A stretch of 64,000 bases of DNA, from assembly GCA_024637195.1 (NCBI GenBank), contig JAGXFN010000009.1, positions 62,001 to 126,000 of the forward strand. Reading direction: 5' to 3'. A program made the position numbers and the translations under genes. Below are positions 44,108 to 52,899 of this stretch, one piece after another (the first letter of the stretch is position 1; each line of letters opens with the position of its first letter). The DNA is from Arcobacter sp. (lineage in GTDB: Bacteria; Campylobacterota; Campylobacteria; Campylobacterales; Sulfurimonadaceae). Below the pieces are notes generated by a model, which saw nothing but the letters and a program-made list of their open reading frames with translations, was not told where the DNA came from and searched no databases.

Positions 44108-44575
44108 TTACAGATGCGTCGGCGGGTCGATATCTTTGTGAAGGTTGCTGATGAGGTAGTAGGTGACACCAAGCGACAGGACGACGGCTGCGGTAGCGAA
44201 GATATGAATAGCAGAGAGCATATCGAAGTCTATGATAATAACCTTCCTTGCAATCGCCATTAAGGCCGTTGCAACAACCAGCTTTATGGGGATAACGTCT
44301 GTTCTTAAGTACATCACGATGTTTTGAAAAATCTCTACGGCGATCAGTACTGCAAGAAAAGCGGCAAAGGTTTTAAATATATCTGCTATTCTTAGCAGCA
44401 TAAAAGGCGGCGCTGTCAGATTTTGATAGAGTACATAGATGACATCAGCAACGCCCCAAAATATTACAACCACCATTAAAATAGCCAAAGCCTTGACGGC
44501 AATTTTTATCGCTTTGTGCAGAAAAGCGATAAGCTTGTCATCATGTTCTGTCGGTAGTTCATCATGTTTTTCCAC
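44108..44575 (-). CDS. PsiE-like membrane protein
   Basis: A protein of 155 residues with four membrane helices (about 25-50, 60-85, 95-115, 120-145) and the pattern of the phosphate-starvation-inducible PsiE family: LLRIADIFKTFAAFLAVLIA, VEIFQNIVMYL and LVVATALMAIARKVIIIDF. The function of PsiE is not established. The gene lies upstream of the three small unknown genes on the same strand, 106 bases apart. Confidence 0.82.
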   Translation of the reverse strand: MEKHDELPTEHDDKLIAFLHKAIKIAVKALAILMVVVIFWGVADVIYVLYQNLTAPPFMLLRIADIFKTFAAFLAVLIAVEIFQNIVMYLRTDVIPIKLVVATALMAIARKVIIIDFDMLSAIHIFATAAVVLSLGVTYYLISNLHKDIDPPTHL

Positions 44576-44711
44576 AGTATTTCCTCTATTTTAGGAGCTG
44601 TTTTTTTTCAGATTAAGAAGGATTATAGCATAAGCACGCAAAGAGAGCGGGGTTAAAATCTAAAGCTTCTTTTCGCTAGAATCCGTGAAACAATTCATAA
44701 AAAAGGCACCT

Positions 44712-45968
44712 ATGCATACCTTGGCAGAGCTTCGTTCCGGCGCGTTAAAAGGGATAAAACGGCTTACTCTTTGTGAAAATCTGAGTGTTTTTCCCCCTGA
44801 GATATTTGACCTGGCACAGACTCTGGAGATTCTTGATCTGAGCAACAATGCCCTAAGCCATATCCCTGAAGAGATCAGCCGTCTTACAAAACTCAAGATC
44901 GCCTTTTTTTCAAACAACAACTTTACAGAAGTGCCCTCGGCATTCAAAAACTGCAAAAATCTCTATATGCTGGGCTTCAAGGCAAACCGGATCGAACGTT
45001 TTGACGAGGATATCCTCCCGCTGGGTATCAGCTGGCTGATCCTGACTGACAACAAGATCAAGCACCTTCCGCGTTCGATAGGCAAACTGCACAAACTGCA
45101 AAAATGTGCCCTCGCCGGAAATCAGATCGAAAGACTTCCTGATGAGATGGCTGCGTGCAGAAACCTTGAACTGCTCCGTCTCTCGGCCAACCGTATAGAA
45201 GTATTGCCCTCTTGGCTGCTGAACCTTCCCAAACTCGCTTGGCTGGCTTTCTCTGGAAACCCCTGCGCACATTATGGCAAGGTTTCGCATCCTGAGACAG
45301 CCTTTTCGCAACTTGAAGTGCATGAGCTTTTGGGCGAGGGCGCATCAGGGGAGATCTTTAGAGGCTACTCCCGAGTGCATAAAAAAGAGGTGGCCATCAA
45401 GTTCTTCAAAGGCGAGGTGACCAGCGACGGCTACGCCAAAGACGAGATGCATGCTTGCATGAGCGCGGGCGAGCATCGCCACCTCATAAAGGTATTCTCA
45501 ACGATAGAAGGGGGAAAGCGTTTAGGGCTGCTGCTGGAATACATCCCCGCACGCTACAAGAACCTCGGTTCGCCGCCTGACTTTGAGAGCTGTACCAGAG
45601 ATACCTTCGAGAAGGGAGAAACCTTTGCTATAGCAGCGGTGTATGAAGTTGCAAAAGCGATTGCTTCGGCTGCGGCGCATTTGCATGAGAGAGGTCTGAT
45701 GCACGGCGATCTTTATGCGCACAATATCATGATCGACGCGCAGAACAGCTGCTATCTGGGTGATTTCGGTGCGGCAAGTTTTTATGAGAGAAAGAACAGG
45801 GACTTTGAGAAGATCGAAGTGCGGGCTTTTGGCTGTTTGCTGGATGACCTCTTGTCGCGTTGCTGTGAAAAGGAGTCTGAAATCTATAAAAACCTTGACA
45901 TGCTAAGAAAGAGATGTTTAAATGAACAGACCCAGACCCGACCGCTCTTTTCACAAATGATGTTTTAG
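44712..45968 (+). CDS. Leucine-rich-repeat protein kinase
   Basis: A soluble protein of 418 residues. Residues 15-185 hold about seven leucine-rich repeats (LEILDLSNNALSHIPEEISR and similar). Residues 200-418 are a eukaryote-like protein kinase domain: glycine loop LGEGASGEIFRG, VAIK lysine (230), catalytic loop HGDLYAHN (331-338) with Gly in place of the usual Arg, and DFG (351-353). It has no signal peptide or membrane helix, so substrate recognition is likely intracellular. The ATG at 44712 follows AAAAGG; the GTG at 44685 is less likely. It is not in an operon with a phosphatase. Confidence 0.88.
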   Translation: MHTLAELRSGALKGIKRLTLCENLSVFPPEIFDLAQTLEILDLSNNALSHIPEEISRLTKLKIAFFSNNNFTEVPSAFKNCKNLYMLGFKANRIERFDEDILPLGISWLILTDNKIKHLPRSIGKLHKLQKCALAGNQIERLPDEMAACRNLELLRLSANRIEVLPSWLLNLPKLAWLAFSGNPCAHYGKVSHPETAFSQLEVHELLGEGASGEIFRGYSRVHKKEVAIKFFKGEVTSDGYAKDEMHACMSAGEHRHLIKVFSTIEGGKRLGLLLEYIPARYKNLGSPPDFESCTRDTFEKGETFAIAAVYEVAKAIASAAAHLHERGLMHGDLYAHNIMIDAQNSCYLGDFGAASFYERKNRDFEKIEVRAFGCLLDDLLSRCCEKESEIYKNLDMLRKRCLNEQTQTRPLFSQMMF

Positions 45969-45972
45969 GCTT

Positions 45973-46386
45973 TTAGGGATCTGTATACATCTCAAGCGCA
46001 GTTTCGAGGTTATCAAGCATCTCCTCCTTCTCTACAAAACCTATGATCTCCCAATACCCCTCCTCACTCTTTGGTTTGACAAAAAAGATCGTCGGTACTC
46101 TTGTTGTATGAAATTTTTCAGGGTAACTGCTTCTGTCACGGTTAAGGAGAAGAGGAATTACCCCTTTTGAAACGGCTGCTTTGACCTCTGTTTGGCTGAG
46201 CGTGCGGCTTTCGAGTCTTTTGCACCAGGGGCAGAAGTCCGTAACTTGCACCAGCATGATGGGTTTGTCCGCTTTCAAAGCGGCTTGCAGGGTCTTCTCA
46301 TACTCGGTGAAGTAGCTAAGTTCCTGCGCAACCGGCGCGGCGAAAAGAAAAAAGCTCAAAGAGATAAGCAGTAAAAGAGTTTTCAT
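45973..46386 (-). CDS. Exported thioredoxin-like protein
   Basis: A protein of 137 residues with a signal peptide (MKTLLLLISLSFFLFA) and a thioredoxin fold containing CPWC (about residue 53) and the cis-proline TTRVPTIFF. It resembles SoxW- or DUF255-like periplasmic thioredoxins that reduce or isomerise disulfides. Three consecutive ATGs occur; I chose the third (46386), seven bases after AAGGA. It converges with the LRR-kinase gene, four bases apart. Confidence 0.8.
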   Translation of the reverse strand: MKTLLLLISLSFFLFAAPVAQELSYFTEYEKTLQAALKADKPIMLVQVTDFCPWCKRLESRTLSQTEVKAAVSKGVIPLLLNRDRSSYPEKFHTTRVPTIFFVKPKSEEGYWEIIGFVEKEEMLDNLETALEMYTDP

Positions 46387-46471
46387 CATCATATCCTTTG
46401 TACGAAGTTTAATTATAAAAAAGTATAAATATGTTTTGGGGATGAGAAGAGGATTAATCTGAAAAGTTAAG

Positions 46472-46490
46472 CTTCCTCCTGAAGAGGAAG
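46472..46490 (-). terminator. Hairpin after sppA, likely terminator
   Basis: CTTCCTC-CTGAA-GAGGAAG is a perfect seven-pair stem just beyond the sppA stop. On the minus strand it is followed by CTTAACTTTTC, a weak T-run. Confidence 0.5.
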
Positions 46491-46494
46491 GCGG

Positions 46495-47361
46495 CTACTT
46501 GAGAGTAAGATTGGAGAGATAAGTGCCCAGAAGAGAAGCGGTTTCGCCGCTGATTTGATGTATAAAAGACTCGAACCTGTCTTCTTCGAGCCAGACGGGT
46601 TCTTTGACCTTGGCCAGTGAAGCCAGGGCATTTTCGGCGTCATAGCCGACACCGATCGTGTCGATGAGTCCGACCGCTTTCGCCTGCGATGCCGTAAAGA
46701 TATGGGCATCTGCAAACTGTGTATGTTTTGCGGGGTCGAGATTACGTGCAAGCGCGACATCATTGACAAAAAGAGCATAGGTGTCATTGACGACCTTCTC
46801 AAGTTCTGCGGTCTCATAGTCTGTCCAGGCGCGAGTGGCGGTGCCGACTTCTTTATACTTTCCTGCTTTGACAGTCTGCGCAGAGACGCCGATTTTTTGC
46901 GCCAGCTCTTCAAAGTTGCTGCCTTGCATGATGACGCCGATGGAGCCGACCATAGAGCCGGGGTTTGCATAGATCTCGTTCGCATAGATCGATGCATAGT
47001 AGGAGCCGCTGGCAATTGTGCCTGCTGCGTAAGCGATGACGGGCTTGCTTTCCTTGAGCCGCTTGATCGCTTCCATGATCTCTATAGAAGGAGAGACCGC
47101 ACCACCGGGGGAGTTGATGACAAAGAGCACCCCTTTGATGTTTTTGTTCTTGCGAAGTTTTTCAAGCTGATCAACCACCGCAGTGGCGTCGATGATCACA
47201 CCTTCCAGATTTACCTTAGCGAGATTTGCCGGGACCAACTCTGCCCCGCTGGGCGAAAAGATCAAAAAAAGCAGCAGCAGAAAAAGCATTGCTTTGAAGT
47301 GGTTTTGAATAAACTTCATGACTGCTAAAAAGGGTGAAAAAAACTGTTTGATTCCGTCCAT
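46495..47361 (-). CDS. sppA: Signal peptide peptidase SppA
   Basis: A protein of 288 residues with an N-terminal membrane anchor (AMLFLLLLFLIFS) and a single S49 protease domain. INSPGGAVSPSIEI forms the oxyanion region, GTIASGSYYAS carries the catalytic Ser, and VKAGKYKEVGTA carries the general-base Lys. It degrades cleaved signal peptides in the membrane. This is the short bacterial form. Its ATG overlaps the aminofutalosine deaminase stop by one base. Confidence 0.93.
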   Translation of the reverse strand: MDGIKQFFSPFLAVMKFIQNHFKAMLFLLLLFLIFSPSGAELVPANLAKVNLEGVIIDATAVVDQLEKLRKNKNIKGVLFVINSPGGAVSPSIEIMEAIKRLKESKPVIAYAAGTIASGSYYASIYANEIYANPGSMVGSIGVIMQGSNFEELAQKIGVSAQTVKAGKYKEVGTATRAWTDYETAELEKVVNDTYALFVNDVALARNLDPAKHTQFADAHIFTASQAKAVGLIDTIGVGYDAENALASLAKVKEPVWLEEDRFESFIHQISGETASLLGTYLSNLTLK

Positions 47362-48572
47362 TAGACTTCCTTGCCGTTGATGTAGATAGCTGAGATCGGA
47401 TACTGATGCAAGATAAGATGCAAGATAAGCTGTTCATTAGGCTCTTCTTCCAAAGAGAGGACCAGCAGGTCTGCATTTTTACCCTCGGCGATCTCGCCGG
47501 TGTTGAGATTAAGCGCCTTTGCTGCCGCTATTGTAACAGAAGTCAGCAAATCCTTTGCCAGCGCCAAAAGATCCGTCTCTTTGTGCATAAACAGGGCAAT
47601 TTTCATCTCTTCAAAGAGATTGAGCTCATAGTTTGAGCTCAGTCCGTCTGTTGCACAGAGCCAGCTGAGTTTTTCAGCTTCGAGGGCATCAAGGTCAAGC
47701 GCGCCGTTGCCCAGAAGCCGGTTGGAAATGGGGCAGTGGATAACGGTATGGCCTCCTGTCTTGAGCACCTGGAGCTCTTTTTTGTTGGCATGGACAACAT
47801 GGGTAAAGAGGGTCGGCGTCTCTTTAAAAAGTTCTAAAAATGCTTCAGAAGTGTTGACGGCGTACTCCTGACTTAAAAACTCTTTGAAAAATGGCTTGAA
47901 GTCGCCGCTGTTTTGATCCAGCCAGGCCCGCTCAGCCGGGCTCTCCATGTAGTGTGCAGAAACGCTATAGCCGCGTGCATTGGCCAAAAAAAGCGCTTTC
48001 TTGATCAAGGCCGGATGGACAGAGTAGGGCGAATGGACGGCTATAGCAGGATGGAATCCCTCTCTTTTGATGCTTTCCGAGGCTTCAAGACGCGCATTAA
48101 AATCGCCAAAAAGTGTGTCTGCCATATTTGCCTGTGAGCCGATGACCTCGTTGAAAAAGACAACGTTCTGTTTGGCCTCTGCCGCAGCATCGAGATCCAT
48201 GCCATGAGAACTAACTGCACCGAAGGTCGTGATTCCCGAGCGCAGCATCTTTTCGGTCGCATTTTTCATGCATTCGTTGTCGCAGTTGTTGATGAGCTCT
48301 TCGCGGTTTTCGATTACGCTGTGCAGCCAGGGGAGGAACTTGCCGTATTTAAGACGGGTTTTGTTGGCGGAGAACTCCAGATGGACATGAGCATTGATGA
48401 GTCCGGGCATGACCAGAGAGTAGGGTGGAGTGTCGATGACTTCGGCCTGCGGATAGAGGGCCAAGAGCTGATCGAGCGGGGCGATCTTCAGTATGGTCTT
48501 ATCAAAAGCGATAGATTGCCCGCTGAGTATTTCATTGTTGTGCAGGAGATAAGAGACGTTGAGTATTTTCAA
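47361..48572 (-). CDS. mqnF: Aminofutalosine deaminase-like amidohydrolase
   Basis: A protein of 403 residues of the amidohydrolase superfamily: GLINAHVHLEFSANKTRL (metal His-x-His), HSPYSVHP, SAHYMESPAE and LCATDGLSSN (metal Asp). The arrangement fits 6-amino-6-deoxyfutalosine deaminase of Campylobacter and Helicobacter, a step of the futalosine route to menaquinone. A chlorohydrolase/SAH-deaminase relative is the alternative. It lies immediately upstream of sppA. Confidence 0.8.
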   Translation of the reverse strand: MKILNVSYLLHNNEILSGQSIAFDKTILKIAPLDQLLALYPQAEVIDTPPYSLVMPGLINAHVHLEFSANKTRLKYGKFLPWLHSVIENREELINNCDNECMKNATEKMLRSGITTFGAVSSHGMDLDAAAEAKQNVVFFNEVIGSQANMADTLFGDFNARLEASESIKREGFHPAIAVHSPYSVHPALIKKALFLANARGYSVSAHYMESPAERAWLDQNSGDFKPFFKEFLSQEYAVNTSEAFLELFKETPTLFTHVVHANKKELQVLKTGGHTVIHCPISNRLLGNGALDLDALEAEKLSWLCATDGLSSNYELNLFEEMKIALFMHKETDLLALAKDLLTSVTIAAAKALNLNTGEIAEGKNADLLVLSLEEEPNEQLILHLILHQYPISAIYINGKEV

Positions 48573-48643
48573 AATTTTAAGAGCCTTTAGAAAGTATTGT
48601 AGGAAGTATAGTGAAACTAAAAAAAAATTATGCTTTACAAAGG

Positions 48644-48649
48644 TATAAT
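48644..48649 (+). promoter_or_regulatory. Candidate -10 box for aroQ
   Basis: TATAAT within AGGTATAATATAATT, 29 bases before the aroQ ATG, in the spacer divergent from the amidohydrolase gene. Confidence 0.5.
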
Positions 48650-48677
48650 ATAATTAAAATAAGATACAAGGTTAAGA

Positions 48678-49160
48678 ATGAAAGTTGTAGTGATCCAGGG
48701 ACCAAATTTAAATATGCTTGGCGTTCGTGAACAAAACATTTACGGACCGATGAAACTAGAGCAGATCCATGCGCAGATGAAAGAGTTTGCTGATCAAAAC
48801 GGGATAGAGGTTGAATTCTTCCAAAGCAACTTAGAGGGCGAGATCGTTGACCGTATCCAAGAGTGTCTGGGCGACGCCAACGGGATCATCATCAATCCGG
48901 CGGCATACACGCACACCTCTATCGCGATCCGTGACGCGATCTCGGCTGTCTCGCTTCCGACGATCGAAGTGCATATCTCCAATATCCACCGCCGCGAAGA
49001 GTTCCGCAAGACCAACATGATCGCACCGGTATGCGCCTCATCGGTTGTCGGTTTCGGTCCTTTCGGATACCATCTTGCAATGACGGGCATGACTCAGATC
49101 TTCTCAGAGATCCAGGCGATGCAAGAAGCGCAAAAACAGCAAGCAGCAGCTCAAGCATAA
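48678..49160 (+). CDS. aroQ: 3-dehydroquinate dehydratase, type II
   Basis: A protein of 160 residues with the type II motifs: [51 protein letters not shown] and [14 protein letters not shown]. It dehydrates 3-dehydroquinate in the shikimate pathway. A C-terminal Ala/Gln-rich tail (about 15 residues) is extra. The folK start is two bases after its stop. Confidence 0.96.
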   Translation: MKVVVIQGPNLNMLGVREQNIYGPMKLEQIHAQMKEFADQNGIEVEFFQSNLEGEIVDRIQECLGDANGIIINPAAYTHTSIAIRDAISAVSLPTIEVHISNIHRREEFRKTNMIAPVCASSVVGFGPFGYHLAMTGMTQIFSEIQAMQEAQKQQAAAQA

Positions 49161-49162
49161 GT

Positions 49163-49639
49163 ATGCTCTCTAAGCGTTTTGACGATAAGTTTACGCTGAT
49201 CAGAACAAGGCTCTATCCGCGTGCTTATCCGCGATCTTTAAAACGCTATCGTGTCACGCTCGGCGTCGGCGGCAATATCGGAGATCTTATCCGCCGCCTC
49301 GAAAAGCTGACATTTTTTTTCAAGCGCTCGCGTTTGTGCGATCTGGTGCAGACAGGGTCTATTTTAAAAAATCCGCCCTTTGGCTATACCGAGCAGGACG
49401 ACTTTCATAACTCGGTTATGATTGTCCAGACCAACCTTCAGCCAAAGGCTTTTTTGAAATATATCCTGGAAGTCGAACGTCGGTTCGGCCGAAAGCGCAG
49501 TTTTGCAAATGCGCCGCGTACACTGGATATAGATATCATATTTTATGAAGACCGAAAGATAGACACCAAAGATTTGATTTTACCGCATCCCGCTTGGCAA
49601 GACAGAGCAAGTGTAGTGATCCCAATGGCATATTTATAA
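49163..49639 (+). CDS. folK: 2-amino-4-hydroxy-6-hydroxymethyldihydropteridine pyrophosphokinase
   Basis: A protein of 158 residues: TLGVGGNIGDLIRRLEKL and the signature RTLDIDIIFYED, with a short N-terminal extension (MLSKRFDDKFTLIRTRLYPR). It pyrophosphorylates hydroxymethyl-dihydropterin in folate synthesis, the step after FolB. I chose the ATG at 49163, after the aroQ stop; the longer frame from 49031 lies inside aroQ. It is followed by flhF ten bases on. Confidence 0.9.
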   Translation: MLSKRFDDKFTLIRTRLYPRAYPRSLKRYRVTLGVGGNIGDLIRRLEKLTFFFKRSRLCDLVQTGSILKNPPFGYTEQDDFHNSVMIVQTNLQPKAFLKYILEVERRFGRKRSFANAPRTLDIDIIFYEDRKIDTKDLILPHPAWQDRASVVIPMAYL

Positions 49640-49649
49640 TGGAGAGTAG

Positions 49650-50942
49650 ATGAAGATTCTGACTTTTAGCGGCACGTCCCCGGCAGAAGCACTGAAAAAA
49701 GCGCAGCAGTCTGTGGGCGAAGAGGCGATGCTGATCGAGACCAAAGAGATTCGCAAAAAAAGCCTGACGCAAACAGCCCTGTATGAGATCATCGTCGGTG
49801 TTGACGATGATACGGCCGCGGCTATGAACGCTCAAAAAAAGAGCAATGCCGCCGCAACGATGAATCGAAGCCCGGCGGATGTTCTGTACGGTATCTCAGA
49901 AGCAGCGCGCCAGATCTCCAAAATCGCTGAGGTCACGGATGAAGACTCCAGTTTGGCAAAAGATTATGATGCGAACAAAGTGGTTGCGCGCGTCAAAGAG
50001 AAGAGTGCCGATCCACTGGAGTTTAAACAGATAAAAGACGAGATCTCCAAACTGGGCGACAAGGTCAAGCTTATCCAAAACATGTTTTGGGATGAGCGCT
50101 CAGACAAGATGGTCAATCTGCATATTCCTCCTGAGTTTTCAGAGATATATAAGCTGACCCTGCAAAGCGGGATGAATACGGCACATATCGAAGAGATCAT
50201 GCAGTTGACCTTGGAGCATATGCCGCTAAAAATGCGCGAGAATTCAGAAACTGTCAAGCGCTACTTTCAGGTGCTGCTGCGCAAGATGGTGCCCGTAAGA
50301 ATGGAGCGGGTCCCGCCAAAAGGGGATAAAAAGGTCATTATGCTTGTAGGGCCTACCGGAGTCGGGAAGACAACAAGCATCGCCAAGCTCGCAGCGCGCT
50401 ACTCCTTTATGATGGAGAAGAAGTACAAGGTTGGATTGATCGTGCTTGACACCTACCGGATCGGTGCGGTCGAACAGCTGATGCAATATGCGCGGATGAT
50501 GAAACTTGGGATAGAAACAGTTGTGGACCCGCCGGAGTTTGCTTCTGCGCTCAACGCGATGAGCTATTGCGACTATATCCTGATCGATACAATGGGTTCT
50601 TCACCGTACGACAAAGAGAAGATCACAAAGATTTATGACTGCCTTCAGCATAACACGTCAAATATGCAGATCGAGACAGTTCTGGTGCTTCCAAGCTCGA
50701 TCAAGTATGAGGACCTCAAGGCGACGTATGACAACTTCGAGTCGTTGGGCGTGGATACGATGATGTTTACCAAGCTTGATGAGACGCGCGGTTTTGGAAA
50801 TATTTTCTCTTTGATGTATGAAACATCAAAGCCGATCTCTTACTTCTCAATCGGGCAAGAGGTGCCTGAAGACCTGGTCGTCGCTAGCAGCGACTATCTG
50901 ATAGACTGCATGCTTAATGGCTTTGACAGGAACAAAAGATGA
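49650..50942 (+). CDS. flhF: Flagellar SRP-like GTPase FlhF
   Basis: A protein of 430 residues. It starts MKILTFSGTSPAEALKKAQQ, the FlhF B-domain, followed by helical N and G domains with VGPTGVGKTTSIAKLAARY (about 230-248), DTYRIGAVEQL and FTKLDETRGFGN. It sets the polar site and number of flagella and, in Campylobacterota, is needed for flagellar gene expression. It overlaps flhG by four bases and begins the flagellar regulatory run. Confidence 0.95.
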   Translation: MKILTFSGTSPAEALKKAQQSVGEEAMLIETKEIRKKSLTQTALYEIIVGVDDDTAAAMNAQKKSNAAATMNRSPADVLYGISEAARQISKIAEVTDEDSSLAKDYDANKVVARVKEKSADPLEFKQIKDEISKLGDKVKLIQNMFWDERSDKMVNLHIPPEFSEIYKLTLQSGMNTAHIEEIMQLTLEHMPLKMRENSETVKRYFQVLLRKMVPVRMERVPPKGDKKVIMLVGPTGVGKTTSIAKLAARYSFMMEKKYKVGLIVLDTYRIGAVEQLMQYARMMKLGIETVVDPPEFASALNAMSYCDYILIDTMGSSPYDKEKITKIYDCLQHNTSNMQIETVLVLPSSIKYEDLKATYDNFESLGVDTMMFTKLDETRGFGNIFSLMYETSKPISYFSIGQEVPEDLVVASSDYLIDCMLNGFDRNKR

Positions 50943-51811
50943 AAACCCAGGCTCACAAGCTCCAAGAGCTTGTCGACAAAAACAGCCGTCCCAGTGCAAA
51001 AAAGACCCGTTTTATTGCCGTTACAAGTGGAAAAGGGGGCGTCGGAAAAAGTACGATCAGCTCCAATCTCGCCTATCTGATGGCACATTACGGGCTGAAA
51101 GTCGGCATCTTCGATGCGGACATCGGTCTGGCCAACCTAGATGTGATGTTCAATGTAAAGATAAAAAAGAACATTTTGCATGTGCTAAAGGGCGAAGCAA
51201 GCGTGAGCGACATCTTAATCCCGGTAGCGCCTAATCTAGTGCTTATCCCCGGCGAAAGCGGCGACGAGATTTTGAAGTACAGCGACGGAAGCCTTTTTGA
51301 TCGGTTTATGCAAGAAGCCGATGTTTTGGATGACTTGGATGTCCTGCTGATCGATACGGGTGCGGGAATCGGAGAGCATATTCAGCTCTTTTTAAATGTA
51401 GCAGATGATGTTATCGTTGTTACCGTCCCCGATCCTGCCGCCATCACGGATGCCTATGCGACAATCAAGGTGACGTCTCGAATACGCTCTCGTATCAGCA
51501 TTATCTTCAATCAGGTCCGATCCGAGAAAGAAGCACAGCTTCTCTATGATAAAATATCAAAGGTAGCACGTGCCAATATCGGTCCGGGACTGCAGCTTGA
51601 TCTGCTTGGAAAAGTCAATGCAGACGAGAAAGTCTCGCGCTCGATCAAGCAAAGAAAGATCTTTGCCCAGGAAAATCCGATTTCGCCGACGACGCGTGAT
51701 CTGGAGAAAATCGTGAAAAAACTTTCACGCAACTTGGAACGAAATGTGCTCGTAACTCCTGAAGAGAGCGGTATTCAGGGGCTCTTTAAGCGTTTGATCA
51801 CGCATTTTTGA
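50939..51811 (+). CDS. flhG: MinD/ParA-like ATPase FlhG (YlxH)
   Basis: A protein of 290 residues with the deviant Walker A TSGKGGVGKSTISSNLA (about 29-45), FDADIGLANLDVM and LLIDTGAGIGEH. It is the usual partner of FlhF and limits flagellar number. The N-terminal Gln-rich segment (KTQAHKLQELV) resembles the FlhF-activating motif. It is coupled to flhF by a four-base overlap. Confidence 0.95.
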   Translation: MKTQAHKLQELVDKNSRPSAKKTRFIAVTSGKGGVGKSTISSNLAYLMAHYGLKVGIFDADIGLANLDVMFNVKIKKNILHVLKGEASVSDILIPVAPNLVLIPGESGDEILKYSDGSLFDRFMQEADVLDDLDVLLIDTGAGIGEHIQLFLNVADDVIVVTVPDPAAITDAYATIKVTSRIRSRISIIFNQVRSEKEAQLLYDKISKVARANIGPGLQLDLLGKVNADEKVSRSIKQRKIFAQENPISPTTRDLEKIVKKLSRNLERNVLVTPEESGIQGLFKRLITHF

Positions 51812-51856
51812 CCCCATTTATATCCAAAAAGAATTAAGAAAGGATTCAATAAGAGC

Positions 51857-52195
51857 ATGCTTAGCAGTAATTTTGTCTCCTTCTTAACTGTGCAGGGTTT
51901 TTTCATCGGCTTTGTATTTGCGATCTTAAAGGCACAAAGTGCCGAGGGTATATTGATCTACACCCTGCTTATTACTGTTTTCTTTTACCTTTTTTCTCAT
52001 TTTACGATATCGTTTTTTATCCGCTATAGCGGATTTAGAAAAGAGTTTTTTCCAAAAGTCCGCCATGAGAGCGATCTGGACTATTATGCCAATGAGATCT
52101 CCAAGCGCGAGAAGGTGATAGAGAGTTCATATGACTTTTTGGAGGCTTTGGACAAAAAATATGCAAAGCCTAAAGCACAAAGAAAGGCCTCATAA
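51857..52195 (+). CDS. Unknown two-helix membrane protein between flhG and fliA
   Basis: A protein of 112 residues with two membrane helices (VQGFFIGFVFAILKA and ILIYTLLITVFFYLFSH) and a charged C-terminal tail. AAGAAAGGATT lies upstream of the ATG at 51857. Its stop overlaps the fliA ATG by one base. A small membrane gene occurs at this position in several Campylobacterota. Its function is unknown to me. Confidence 0.8.
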   Translation: MLSSNFVSFLTVQGFFIGFVFAILKAQSAEGILIYTLLITVFFYLFSHFTISFFIRYSGFRKEFFPKVRHESDLDYYANEISKREKVIESSYDFLEALDKKYAKPKAQRKAS

Positions 52196-52899
52196 TGGAG
52201 TCCTCACGTACTAATGCTTATGTCAGCGACCTGAAGTTCAAAGAAGATGAACTGGCAATCCAGTATCTTCCCGCGGTCAAAGCGATGGCGTTTCGGCTGA
52301 AAGAACGTCTGCCAAGCTCCATCGACTTTTGCGACCTTTCCGCTATAGGAACAGAAGAGCTGGTAAAACTGGCACGGCGATACGACATTACGCAAAATGA
52401 CTCGTTTTGGGGATATGCGAAGACACGTGTCTACGGAGCAATGCTGGACTATCTTCGCTCTTTGGATATTCTCAGCCGCTCAAACCGAAAACTCATCAAA
52501 GCGATAGAGCGGGCGATCAACGTCTATATGGCAGACAACGAAGACGAACCAAGTAATGCCCAGCTGGCACTTATTATGGGCGAAGACGAAGAGAAGATCA
52601 ACGAGGCCCGTATCGCCTCGGAGATTTATGCGGTGATGCCCATTGATGAACAACTCTCTTTGAACAGCGATAGCACGACGCTTGAGACGATAGAAAAAGA
52701 GGACCTGATTGAGGTGATAGAAAATGTGCTGCAGGGACAGAGTGAGCGTGAACAGATGATCATTCAACTCTACTATTTTGAAGAGCTCTCCTTGAAAGAG
52801 ATATCGGAGGTTCTGGAGATTACCGAGTCGCGTATCTCCCAGATCCACAAAGCGCTGTTGATAAAAATCCGAGATTCCATAGGAGCCGATAATGGCTGA
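52195..52899 (+). CDS. fliA: RNA polymerase sigma factor FliA (sigma-28)
   Basis: A protein of 234 residues with sigma-70 regions 2, 3 and 4: YLPAVKAMAFRLKERLPSSI, WGYAKTRVYGAMLDYLRSLD and LYYFEELSLKEISEVLEITE with RISQIHK. It transcribes late flagellar genes such as flagellin. It overlaps fliM by eight bases. Confidence 0.95.
   Translation: MESSRTNAYVSDLKFKEDELAIQYLPAVKAMAFRLKERLPSSIDFCDLSAIGTEELVKLARRYDITQNDSFWGYAKTRVYGAMLDYLRSLDILSRSNRKLIKAIERAINVYMADNEDEPSNAQLALIMGEDEEKINEARIASEIYAVMPIDEQLSLNSDSTTLETIEKEDLIEVIENVLQGQSEREQMIIQLYYFEELSLKEISEVLEITESRISQIHKALLIKIRDSIGADNG

Noticed and set aside
46702-47328. A 208-codon plus-strand frame
   Set aside because: It is antisense to sppA with its intact active site, and has unusually many Cys and Asp residues typical of a shadow frame.
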